Of a stretch of DNA of 64,000 nt, positions 38,653 to 48,959 are shown piece by piece. Every line of letters begins with the position of its first letter. Within the stretch, counting starts at the first letter, position 1. Under the pieces are notes generated by a model. It saw only the letters and a program-made list of their open reading frames with translations. It did not search any database and was not told the DNA's origin. The stretch is from Solanum dulcamara (lineage: Eukaryota > Streptophyta > Magnoliopsida > Solanales > Solanaceae). Where the stretch lies: NCBI RefSeq assembly GCF_947179165.1, contig NC_077238.1:76251257-76315256 (forward strand), read 5' to 3'. Position numbers and translations under genes: made by a program.

Positions 38653-38725
38653 TTCTCCCACTTGAAGATTTAATTGAGAATCAGTTAAGTCTTCACACCA
38701 TCCTTTCTACCCAATTACTGCAACG

Positions 38726-41700
38726 TTACATTTTTGCTAGGCCAACAGAAGATCGACACCATATAAACTTGTTACTGTTGATCGGCTTCGTAAATATATC
38801 TGTCAGGTTATTATTAGTGTGAATTTTCTGAATATCCACACTGTCTTCTTCCACCTTCTCATGAATAAAGTGATACTGAACTCGTATGTGCTTTGTCCTT
38901 GAATGAAATAGCAGATTCTTTGCAAGATGCAAAGCACTCTGACTGTCACAAAATAGAGCAAGCTTCTCTTGTTTGTGCCCGAGCTCCTCCAGTAACATCT
39001 GCATCCATATTGCCTTTTTGCTAGCTTGTGTAGCTGCTACATATTCTGCTTCCGTCGTAGATGTAGCCACGATAGATTACAGTTTTGAAACCCAGCTTAT
39101 AATTCCTCCAGCAATAGTAAACACATAACCTATGGTGGACTTGCTTTTATCAAGATCACCTGCATAATCTTAATCAACTTAACCTTTAATAATAAATTCT
39201 GATCCTCCATAACACATTGCAATATCTGAGGTACCCTTGATATATCTCAGGATCCTCTTAATAGTATTTAAATGCTCTCTACCAGGATTAGCCATGTATC
39301 GACTAACCACTCCTACTGCTTGTGCAATGTCAAGTCTTGTACATACTATGACAAATATTAAACTTCCCACTGCTGATGTATATGGTACTCGAGACATCTC
39401 TATCCTCCCTACTTCATTTCTAGGACTCATTCTTAAGGATAACTTAAAATTAATAGGAAGTGGGGTAGAAATTGACTTACAATCTTGCATCTTGAAGCGT
39501 CGCAAGATTTTCTTTAAGTAGATCTTTTGAGAAAGTCAAATCTTCCTATTATTTCTGTCTCGGTGAATTTGCATCCCCAGAGTCTTATTTCCTGGTCCCA
39601 AGTCCTTCATTTCAAATTTTCTAGCTAACTGTGCCTTTAAATTTGTGAGACGATCTTTGTTGGGGCCTGCTACCAACATGTCATCAACATACAATAGCAA
39701 AATAACAAAATCATCATCACGAAATCTCTTGTAATAAACACAAGGATATGAACTATGTCTATTGTATCCAATGCCTATAATGAAGGAATCAAATCTCTTA
39801 AACCAATATCTCGGCGCCTGTTTGAGACCATATAGAGATTTGTTCAACCTGCAAACCAAGTTCTCTTTTTCCTGTTCTTCAAAACCTTCTGGTTGGAGCA
39901 TGTAAATTTTTTATTCAAGTTCCCCATGAAGAAATGCAGTTTTGACATTTAACTGCTCCAAGTACAAGTCAAATATAGCACATATCGCCAGGACCACTCG
40001 AATTATTGTGAATCGAACCTCCAAATAAAATATCTCATTAAAGTCTATACCTTCTTTCTAAGAGAATCCTTTCACCACCAATCTTGCACGATAGTTCTTC
40101 ACTTGATCATTACCATTGCATTCGATCTTATAGACCCATTTGTTTTCAATGGCCTTACTTCCTTGTGGTAATTGAACAAGATCCCATATTTTATTTTTAT
40201 GAAGAGCTTCAATTTCTTCTTGTATTGCTGCCAACCACAGAGATGATTCTTGGCCTTTTAGAGCTTCGTAAAAAGTTGAAGGCTCTCCATCTTCCGTTAA
40301 TAGACAGTATGCAACATTGCTCTCCATAGAATAATCTGAGTGCCAATCTATTTTTCTTCTCTCTCTAGTTGACCGTCGAACTTCTGGAGTTTCGATCTCA
40401 GCTTGCTCTTGTTCTTCGTGCTCTGATGCTGCTTCAGAAGAAACTGGAACTTCTTTTATTTCTTCAACTTCAACTATAATAGTCTCTGATTTTTCTTTTG
40501 AAGTGCTATCTTCTTTTGCTTGTATCTTGTTTTCAACAAATACAACATCCCTACTGATTACCACCTTGCGAGAAGTGGGATCCCACAAGCAATACCCTTT
40601 GACTCCATCGGCGTACCCTAAGAAAATGCATTCCCTGAATTTTGGATCCAACTTTGATTTTTCTTGGGTATTGTACATAACATAAGTAGGACTTCCGAAT
40701 ATATGTAAGCGAGAATAATTAGCTGGTTTTCCTGTCCACATCTTCATTGGCATTTTCAGATCAATTGTAGTTAATGGTGAACGATTGATCACATAACAGG
40801 CTATTTTGACTGCTTCTGTCCAGAATGGTTTTTCCAACCCTGTAGTTACCAACATAGCTCTTGTCCGTTCCAACAAGGTTCTGTTCATCCGCTCAGCTAC
40901 TCTATTTTTTTGTAGAGTATATAACACCGTGAACTGCCTTTTAATATCTTCTTGTTTACAGAAGTTATCAAATTCATCACCAGTGTATTCTCCTCCATTA
41001 TTTGTCCTTAAACACTTGATCTTTTTCTCAGATTCAAGTTCCACCCACGCTTTGAACTCTTTGAAAACTGGAAAAATATCTGCCTTACTCTTGATTGGAT
41101 ACACGTAACTTTTCCTGGAGTAATTATCGATAAATAACAAAAAATATTTCGCTCCTCCTAGGGATTTCACTAGTGCTTGCTAGACATCAGAGTGAACCAG
41201 ATCTAATATTTCCTTGCTTTTAGTAGAGGAACTGCTAAACTTCAGTCTATTTTGCTTATTGGTAACACAATGCTCACAAAAGGGTAGTGAAACCTTTTTG
41301 AGCCTTGGAAGAAGCTTTTGTTCAACAAGAATCTTCAAACCTCGTTTTGACATATGGCCAAATTTATGATGCCATATCATCGTTGATTCTTCAAATAAAC
41401 TTGCTGACGCGGTTAACGCTTCTCCTTCTTGTTGTGTTTCACCTTTAAGCACATATAGATTTACAACAAGTTTTTCTACTTTCATCATTATAAGCGCTCC
41501 TTTGGATATTTTCATGACTCCACCATGAGTCTTATATGAATATCCATTATCATCTAATTCTCCCAAAGACAATAAATTCTTCCTCAAGTCTTTTACATGT
41601 CGAACCTCCTAGATGGTGCGTATTGTGCCATCATATATCTTTATTTTGATGGACCCAATACCAATAACATCCAAAGCATGATCGTATTTCATGAACACAT

Positions 41701-42626
41701 ACCCTTCTGAGATAGGATTATATTGATGGAACAATTCTTTTCGAAAAGTCATGTGCCATGTTGCTCCGGTGTCCATGATCCAGACATCAGTGAAATGTTT
41801 TCTGCCTTCATTATTTGATATTTCTTCACTACATAAAATATTGCCATCTTCCGAGGTACTTGCAACATTCCCTTGAGCATTTGATGACTTAGGGTGTTCA
41901 CTCTTCTTGAATCGACAATCTTTCTTGAAGTGTCCTTTCTTGCCACAGTTGTAGCACTTGATATTCTTCTTACTTCTTGATACAGATCTATCATGATTGT
42001 GACTCCCACTGGGGCCATATTCCGTCGGTCTTCCTCTTACCATCATCAAAACTTCAGCTTGTTGCGAACTTGCTTGTCTATCTTTTTTATTTTTGCGCCA
42101 ATTTTCTTCTTCTAAGACAGCGGTTGCAATTTAATCGAAAACTAGACTGTTTGTATTGTTCATCAGGTTGATAATAAGTTGATCATATGAGTCAGATAGA
42201 CTTTGAAGTAGAAGCTCCGCACGTTTAGTCCCCTCTATTTTGTAACCCATTGTTGTACGTTGCGAAAATAGAGTATTCAAAGTATTGATGTATTCAGTAA
42301 TCGACATGGACTCTGTCATTCGAAGAGTATACAATCTTTTTTTAAAAAAGATTTTATTATGCAAAGACTTGGCCTCGTACAACCCCGTAAAAGTATCCAC
42401 TATTTCCTTTGCCGTTCATTTTTCAGCCACACTAGACAACACTTGATCAGCAACTACATTGCTGTCTATGTCGTTCCACTTGCTGTCATCAACAAAGTCT
42501 GTGGGTCTTCCTTCAATTGCATCTAAGCAATTGTCTTTTCTCAGTATCGCTTTTATTTTTCATTTTTCACAATGAGAAATTAGTCCCATTGAATTTCTCA
42601 ACGTGAAACTTTATTGTATTCGACAT
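38726..42626 (-). pseudogene. Copia-3 gag-pol remnant (TNT1-94 type)
   Basis: Gag begins at 42626 (MSNTIKFHVEKFNGTNFSL) and is broken several times near 42350-42560. The knuckle CYNCGKKGHFKKDC is near 41950 and the protease reads IMDTGATWHM (about 41770). The integrase and RT start are intact over 370 codons (40058-41170), with FIDNYSRK, RTNNGGEYTGDEF and the region just before KNKIWDLVQLP. RT follows with LYVDDMLVAGPNKD (39536-39901). RNase H ends DIFTKPINSNKF at 38726. A frame break near 40060 and one in RNase H (about 39080-39180) make it non-functional. It is better preserved in integrase than Copia-2. Confidence 0.92.
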
Positions 42627-42808
42627 TGTTATTTGCTTCACACCCTTCTAGATCATTTCTGAATATTTTTGCGAACAATCGTGACAAAATATACCGTCAC
42701 TAAAATTTACTATTGACATAAATAGTATTTTTCACCGAATTTTATTATTCATGAAAATTTACTATTCATAGATAGTACTTTCGCAAAAAATAGACAGAAT
42801 AATCGAGG

Positions 42809-42820
42809 GCTCTGATACCA
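42809..42820 (-). other. Copia-3 primer binding site
   Basis: Minus strand TGGTATCAGAGC beside the 5' LTR. Same as in Copia-2. Confidence 0.9.
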
Positions 42821-42821
42821 C

Positions 42822-43315
42822 TGTTGGGGGAGAAAGCACCACAACTAAAGTTTAATATGATAATAAATAAAGAAAATAAATTAGATACGAGAATTTTACG
42901 TGAAAACTCCTCTAACAGATTGAGGGAAAAAGCCATGGGGTAGAATGATTTTACTATGAAAATATGGGAGTACATTGCTATCAAATACAAGGAGAAAGCA
43001 ACAATTAACACTCCTCTCTTGTAAAAGGAACAACTACTAAAGAGAACACTCAAGAATATAATATTTATCTTGGTGTATAACTCTCTTTGTATTCTTACTC
43101 TCTTTTTCTGAATGAATTAAATGAGGGCACGAGGCCCTCTATTTATAGGAGGAAGAAAATACGTATACGCATTTTCGTTACTCAAAACGCGTAATAAAAA
43201 GTAGTCAAAAAGTTGTTGCAACGCGTAATGAAAAGTAGTTAAAAAGTTGTTGTTTAACTTTTAATTTTTTTTTCTTTTTACTTTTCTTAGCAGCCTTTGT
43301 TTGACTTTTCTTTTA
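42822..43315 (-). repeat. Copia-3 5' LTR
   Basis: Begins TGTTGGGGGAG. It matches the split left LTR. Confidence 0.92.
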
Positions 43316-43766
43316 AAGATCTAGTACAATATAGACTTAAAGGTTGTTGTTGAAGACACTACTAACTTGATTGATGATACTGGGATTTCTTTCTCCCACT
43401 GCTATAGAGAAGCCAACATGGTGGCGGAATTCCTAGCCATATTAGCCACATACCTTAGTGATCTTACGTTATACAACAACTTTGATCAGATCCCAGAAGG
43501 GACAAAATCTTTATTTTTTTGTACAAAATACAAATACCTAACATGAGAATTAGATATGATAAGGCCAAATTTTTTGTTAGCTAATTTGTAGCATAGAGAA
43601 CTTTGAGAACGCTTAGCAAGTGAATATTTGTCATTCTCCTTTTGCTGGATTGTTTTTGTTAAGCAATCACTGATGTATTTAGGGGGTTAAGGTCTAGTCC
43701 CCCCCACTCCATCTTTTGTGTTCATCATAATTATATGTAGTGTTTGGTTCCACAAGAAAAAAAAAT

Positions 43767-45393
43767 AGTGAAAGAATTTGGGTCAGAAAACCTTTTGGGT
43801 GGTAACTTAAAAAATTCAGGCTAGGTCAGTTTCAGACAAATTCTGAGTAAGGTGCGGTTTATTGCAATCTGAGAATGGATTGGGGTTAATTTCTAAGAGT
43901 GGATTGTATTTTCTAATAGCTAAGATGTTAAAGAGTCTATAGAGCTTTTTGAAACTGAAATCAGGTATGTAAAACTCTTGATATTGAACTTGACGTGAAA
44001 TGATTATTTTGGAATGTCAAGGTTAGAGGTTGTGTTGCAAAATAGGGGATATATAGGGTCATTCATGAATTTAATATAGAAAATTTCCAAAATTATTTTT
44101 ATTTTTGCAACTTCATTTTTGAGAGAGAAAGAAGTGGCTTAGGGCTATTTTCTTCAGTCCTCCCCCAATTCTTGTGATAAAGGTAAGTTCATTACTCCCC
44201 TAACTTATATTTTGATTCTTATACCTTAGAATATATGATGATTATCTTAGGAAAGGATTTTTAACTTGAATTAATTGTGGAAAAAAATCCTAGTTGGGTG
44301 GGATGATCATGGAATTGGCCAATGGTTAGAATTTGAGTTATAATCCGTATAATTTAGGCCATTGATCATTGATTTTTTTTATTTTTTATTTTTTTAGAAT
44401 AAGAACAATCCAAGGCATTACAAAAAGGGAAAACTCAAGTTTTTTAGAGCATTCAGGCTTGTTTCGAGGTAGGTGATAGTTGTGTTTTTCACGTTTATGT
44501 TAGATATGCATGTTAAATATTTCCTTAGTATTGCATGCATGATACATGATTAAGGAAAAGGAAAGAACATGAATTGAAATGGTAATTGTGATCAAATTTC
44601 ATGCAATGAATGTATTATTTAGTTGTACAAGTGTAATTGATATTCATTGTGGTTTTGATTGTGACATGTGATTTCCTATTGGATTGGGTACCACGCTGGT
44701 ACATTAACAGTTTGTGTGTGGGTTCCATGAGAGAACTGGATTGATTGTTGTATTGTGATTGATCATGTTCATTGAGTATAATAATTCAAATATAAGGACT
44801 AAGAGTCCGGCTGTTGCTATGATTGTTATGTAATTGTGTATTATTTGTTTTACTAAGTTGTGGTTTTCTGTTCATATTTCATTTACTGGAACTCGTCGTG
44901 TGATCCTACTAATACACTGTGGTTGTGTACTGATTCTGCACTTGCTCTATTTTTGTTTAGTACAATGCATATTCAGGCGACTGCTGAGAGACCTCAACTG
45001 TTAGACTTTCGCTACTCGAATCCAAGGGTGAACTAGTTCTAACGGGCTTCCATGAAACTTCTTTATTGTTTTGTCCATCTCTTCGGACTCAAACATTTCA
45101 TAGACAATAGTTTATTATTTCTTGTTTGGGGTTGTATCCCCTCAAATCTAGACTTTGTTAGAGTTTTGATACAATGACTTTTAAGTTCTAGCGAGTTTAT
45201 TTTGCAATGTTTGTTAGACTTTATTGAGTTATGGAAACTCAGTCCTTTAATTATTTTAAACTATTTTTACTCGTTAATTGTGCGACCTGTTTCTTAAAAT
45301 GGTGTTGTTGGATTAGGTTGGGGTTAGTAAACGGTTCCCCCATTCCAAGGGTTAGTATAGGTGTGCTACTCACGGCAGTTTAAGGTCGTGACA
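43767..45393. mobile_element. Probable LTR sequence, left border unresolved
   Basis: It ends AAGGTCGTGACA, like the other LTRs here, and lacks coding sequence. It directly follows the LINE-A poly(A) run. No matching target duplication of the right flank (GAAGT) was found on the left, so the left end may be deleted or the element may be misassigned. Confidence 0.45.
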
Positions 45394-45587
45394 GAAGTGT
45401 GGTTGGCAAGAGACACACAAAATATACAAAAATGAGATAAATTTGTACCTTTCAAAAGTAATTTTTTTATTGGATAAATTTTAATTACGATTGAATACCT
45501 AAAACTTGCGATGAGATAATATTAGGAATTTCAATAAACAAAATATAAAGAATAATATATTATTTCCTTTAATATAATTAGTCATGC

Positions 45588-45932
45588 ATAAATAAAGTAA
45601 ATTTTTGGAAAGAAATCATACTTAGAATTAATAAGCATATGATCAAATTACAAATTTACTAGGACAATAACAATTATTGAATTCGGATATGAGATACATG
45701 CATGAAATGAATAATGGTACAAGTTTTAGCATTCTTACAAAAGAAATAAAATATAAATTAAGAATTTATGAAATGGGAAAATTTTTTGATGGAAAGAAAT
45801 TAATCATACACAGAATTAATAAGCATATCATCAATTTACAAATTTACTAGGACAATAACATTTGTTGAATTCGGATACAAGATACATGCATGAATAGGAT
45901 AATGGTACAAGTTTTACCATGCTTATAAAAGA
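45588..45932. repeat. Direct duplication upstream of the intact RNase III-like gene
   Basis: About 45588-45750 and 45776-45932 are two tandem copies (shared ATTAATAAGCATAT, ACAAATTTACTAGGACAATA, GATACATGCATGAA and GGTACAAGTTTTA). No promoter motif is recognised inside them. Confidence 0.85.
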
Positions 45933-46057
45933 AATAAAATCCATGTGTTCTCATCTCTATTAATGGGAAAAACCTTAATATCATGATTTCACTTAGTGAT
46001 TAAATTGCAAAAAAAATAAATCCATCTCATTTCTAGTAATTTCCATCATCATTATTC

Positions 46058-46100
46058 TATATAAACCTACTAATTCCCATCGTCATTATTCTATATAAAT
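46058..46100 (+). promoter_or_regulatory. Duplicated TATA-like elements of the RNase III-like gene
   Basis: TATATAAA occurs at 46058-46065 and again at 46092-46099, each preceded by ATTATTC and a CATC/CGTC pair, so a ~34-bp unit is repeated. They lie 104 and 70 bp before the ATG, a sensible distance for plant core promoters with short leaders. Confidence 0.55.
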
Positions 46101-46161
46101 TCACTCTATAAATTAAGAGACCTTCATTCAATTTTCTTATTACTTGTTCTAATATATAGCC

Positions 46162-48701
46162 ATGGAAGTAAAAAAAGTCTCTCTTAATATTCCATCATCA
46201 CAAAACCTTCATTTCACTGAAGAATATATTATAAATCAATTAACACATGATGATGATGATGATGAGCAAGGAAGGAGATTAGTGGAGGAATTAGAGAAAA
46301 TAACTCGATACAAATTCAAGAATCCAAACTTGTTACGTGAAGCTTTTACTCACTCTTCCTTCCAAGAAAATTGTAAATCATATGAAAGATTGGAGTTGTT
46401 AGGTAAGTAGAAGAGGATCTAGAGCAAGTTAATCGTCTATTAAGTCTTTGGTCCAACCTATCTCATTGTTTTTTTCTCTTAACATATTTTAGATCACACG
46501 CTTTAAACTTTGTGCTCACTCAAACATGTATTATGCAGGTGATTCTATTCTGAATATGTTAATAACAAAGGAGCAATTTATTGATTACCCTGATTTGTCT
46601 CCTGGGAAGCTAACAAAGTTGAGAGCAGCAAATGTAGATAATGAGAAACTTGCTAGAGTCGCCATCAAATATAATTTACATAATTATTTACGTCACAAGA
46701 AGCCTTTACTTAAAGGACAAGTAAGTATATTACAATTGACTCAATTCATTTCTACCTTCTTTATTTATTTTTATATAACTAAATTTGAAAAAAAAAAAAC
46801 ATATATATGAATTTACTTTTTATAGGGGTGTGCAAATGACAGATAAACATAACCGAAAAAAATATTATTAGGTTATTGCTAGTGGATTTTTGGGTTAGCA
46901 GATTTTTAATGGTTTTATAAAAAAATATTGGGAAATTTTCAAATATGACAAACCTTTTAAGCATAATTACTCCATATGGGTATAGTTTCCCTAATTATTT
47001 CTAATGGCAAACATAAATTTTGCCATTATACAAATGTTGTCGCAAATTATACAAAAGATGTAGCGAATTATACAAATGATATAACCACTAATTATTTGTA
47101 TACCAAAATACATAAATAATGATATACATATGTATTTGTATATCTGGCAAGAGAGATTGAGAGAGAGAAGGAGAGAGGCGAGCGAGATTGAGAGAGAGAG
47201 GAGAAAGGCGAACGAGAGATAAATTGTATATGTATATCTGTCGAATTGTATATGTATATTTGTCAAACAATTATATATATGTAACTAGTATACATATGCA
47301 TTTGTATATCTGACTAGCGAGATTGAGAGAGCGGAAGAGAGTGGCGAAAGAGATCGAGAGACGGAGGAGAGAAGCGAATTGTATATGTATATCTGTCAGA
47401 AAAATTATATAATGGTAACTGATATACATATATATTGTATATCTGGCAGCGAGATTTGTCATACCGCGTATATATGTTTGTTATGAGTCGTAATTATTTT
47501 AAACTATACTCATAACGCGTAATATAGTAGTAAGGTTTGATACCGCGTAAGTTTCCCAAAAATATTATCGGGTTAACAATTCGGTTTCGATTTTTAGTAT
47601 TGGATTATTTGGTAAACCGGTAACCCATTATATGTCTATATCACTATTTTACACAGTCTACCCATATTACATTACTACTTCACACCGCTTTAGTCTTTAC
47701 TCTTTTCTCAAAACCTAAAGATTGATTTGTAATTGTAGCTTTTGCAAATTTGTAAACATCTGTAATTTGATTACCGTCAAAAATTTCATATTATGTTTTG
47801 GATGCATGTAATTGATGTAGCCTTCGTACTACATCTGTTTTTATTGATGCAATTTTTCATTATCTTTCTTGTTTCACTATATCAAAGCATTTACAGTTGA
47901 TTTGCTTGTTTCACTGCATCGCGCCAAATTGTTTAGAGAAGTGAGAGGTCATATATTTATTTTATGACTATTTTCTTATTGGGTAAGCCGAAAATCGAAT
48001 TGTTAACGATCAAAAATCACTAAACCGTAAACTGATAAAAAATATCTTATTGATTTAGTGTCTTAAAAACCAAAAACTAATAAACCAAATCGATAATACA
48101 TAAAAACGAATCAATAATACATAAAACATAGTATATGAACTTGTTGTTTTTTCACAGGTAGAAGAATTCAGAGAAGCTATTTTGGAATATCCATTGCATT
48201 CATTAGGTCTCATTGATCCTCCAAAGGTTCTTGCAGATATAGTTGAATCTTTGATTGGTGCCATCACTCTTGACTCCAACTGCATGGATACAACTAGGCA
48301 GGTATGGTTTAATTTTAAAACTTATATAGTATATATTTATTTATTTATTCTTGGAGATTTCCAATAATGAAATAAAACTATGTATGTTTTCATGATAGGT
48401 GGTAAAAAATTTGTTGCAACCTCTAATTACTCCAGAAAAATTAGAGGCTAATCCAGTTACAAAACTTTATGAGTTATGTCAGAAGAACGGACTGAAGACA
48501 AAATTTGTTGATCAATGGGAGAAAACAGGAGAGGTTGAAGTTTTCGTCGATGGGAAATTTGTAGGGAAAGGAAAATCATGTGGAAAAAAAATAACTGCAA
48601 AAAATAGGGCTGCACACAATGCGTATTACCAAGTTATCCAGAATTTGAGTGTGAAAACCACTATTGTTGATGATCAACTTTGTGATGAAACGCAAAGCTG
48701 A
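46162..48701 (+). CDS. RNase III-like protein with one RNase III domain and one dsRNA-binding domain (289 aa), apparently intact
   Basis: Exons 46162-46402, 46539-46720, 48158-48301 and 48399-48701 join in phase with GT/AG borders. The start MEVKKVSLNIPSSQ is chosen because the ATG follows TATA-like boxes and is conserved in copy 1. The RNase III domain spans about residues 45-190. AFTHSSF leads to the signature YERLELLGDSILN (the two Glu and the Asp expected for metal binding), and LADIVESLIGAI supplies the second Asp/Glu pair. Residues ~205-280 form a dsRNA-binding domain (NPVTKLYELCQKNG, VFVDGKFVGKGKSCGKKITA). There is no helicase, PAZ or second RNase III domain, so it is an RTL-type enzyme, not a Dicer. 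Such proteins cleave dsRNA and affect small-RNA or rRNA processing; no signal peptide is seen. Intron 2 carries a Mutator-like MITE. Expression is unproven. Confidence 0.9.
46825..48060. other. Repeat-filled intron 2 of the RNase III-like gene
   Basis: A TAGGGGTGTGCAAA start at about 46826 resembles the hAT ends in this window. The sequence around it is rich in ACCGAAAA / CGGTTTCGATTTTT motifs on both sides of the inner MITE (46880-46920, 47570-47620, 47990-48100). A right end could not be fixed. Confidence 0.4.
46930..47557. mobile_element. Mutator-like MITE in intron 2
   Basis: A 9-bp target duplication AAAAATATT (46921-46929, 47558-47566) and inverted ends GGGAAATTTTC / GGGAAACTTAC. The inside repeats GAGATTGAGAGAG...GCGA and TATACATATGTATTTGTATATCTG blocks three times each. 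It has no open frame of its own. The duplication length fits the Mutator superfamily. Confidence 0.8.
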
Positions 48702-48958
48702 AAGTACCTTTAGAAAATTGCTAATTTTTAATGAAGTTGGCATAATTTGGCTAGTCGTGAACATTAATTTTATTGATGAGTCAAATTTGGATGAGATGTC
48801 CGTTCAGAATTAGCAATTTTCTAGATAGTAAATTAGTATTTCATATATTATTATATGTACTGATTAAATATTGTGTAATTATCAAAAATATATCAATTGA
48901 ATAACATTTGTTATTGTTTACGGAGCGTACATGTCTATCATTTATCTTACTTAGAAAG
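48702..48958. other. 3' flank of the intact RNase III-like gene
   Basis: Shares blocks with 27344-27560 and 1880-2230, including GATAGTAAATTAGTATTTCA, then diverges where LINE-B begins. Confidence 0.7.
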
Positions 48959-48959
48959 C

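Larger units (their letters stand above)
35827..43315 (-). mobile_element. Copia-3: Copia retrotransposon of the same family as Copia-2
   Basis: LTRs at 35827-38652 (split by a solo LTR) and 42822-43315. Perfect duplication AAGAT (35822-35826, 43316-43320). The right LTR ends TTTTA where CTTTCA is expected, a single base change. The primer site is at 42809-42820. The gag-pol order and sequence closely follow Copia-2 on the same strand, with different lesions, so they are separate insertions of one family. Confidence 0.94.
35475..43766 (+). mobile_element. LINE-A: non-LTR retrotransposon 3' end, split by Copia-3
   Basis: 35475-35821 and 43321-43766 join to give a plant LINE RNase H domain (IKINSDGSYLEH; NSAEAMSGQIA with the acidic residues; SHCYREANMVAEFLAILATYL), then a 3' UTR ending with a poly(A)-like run at about 43757-43766. 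One frameshift (near 35625) and a stop (near 35748) disable it. Copia-3 is inserted within the RNase H region. The solo LTR at 29011 also appears to lie within this LINE, because the frame continues to the left of it. Confidence 0.75.
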
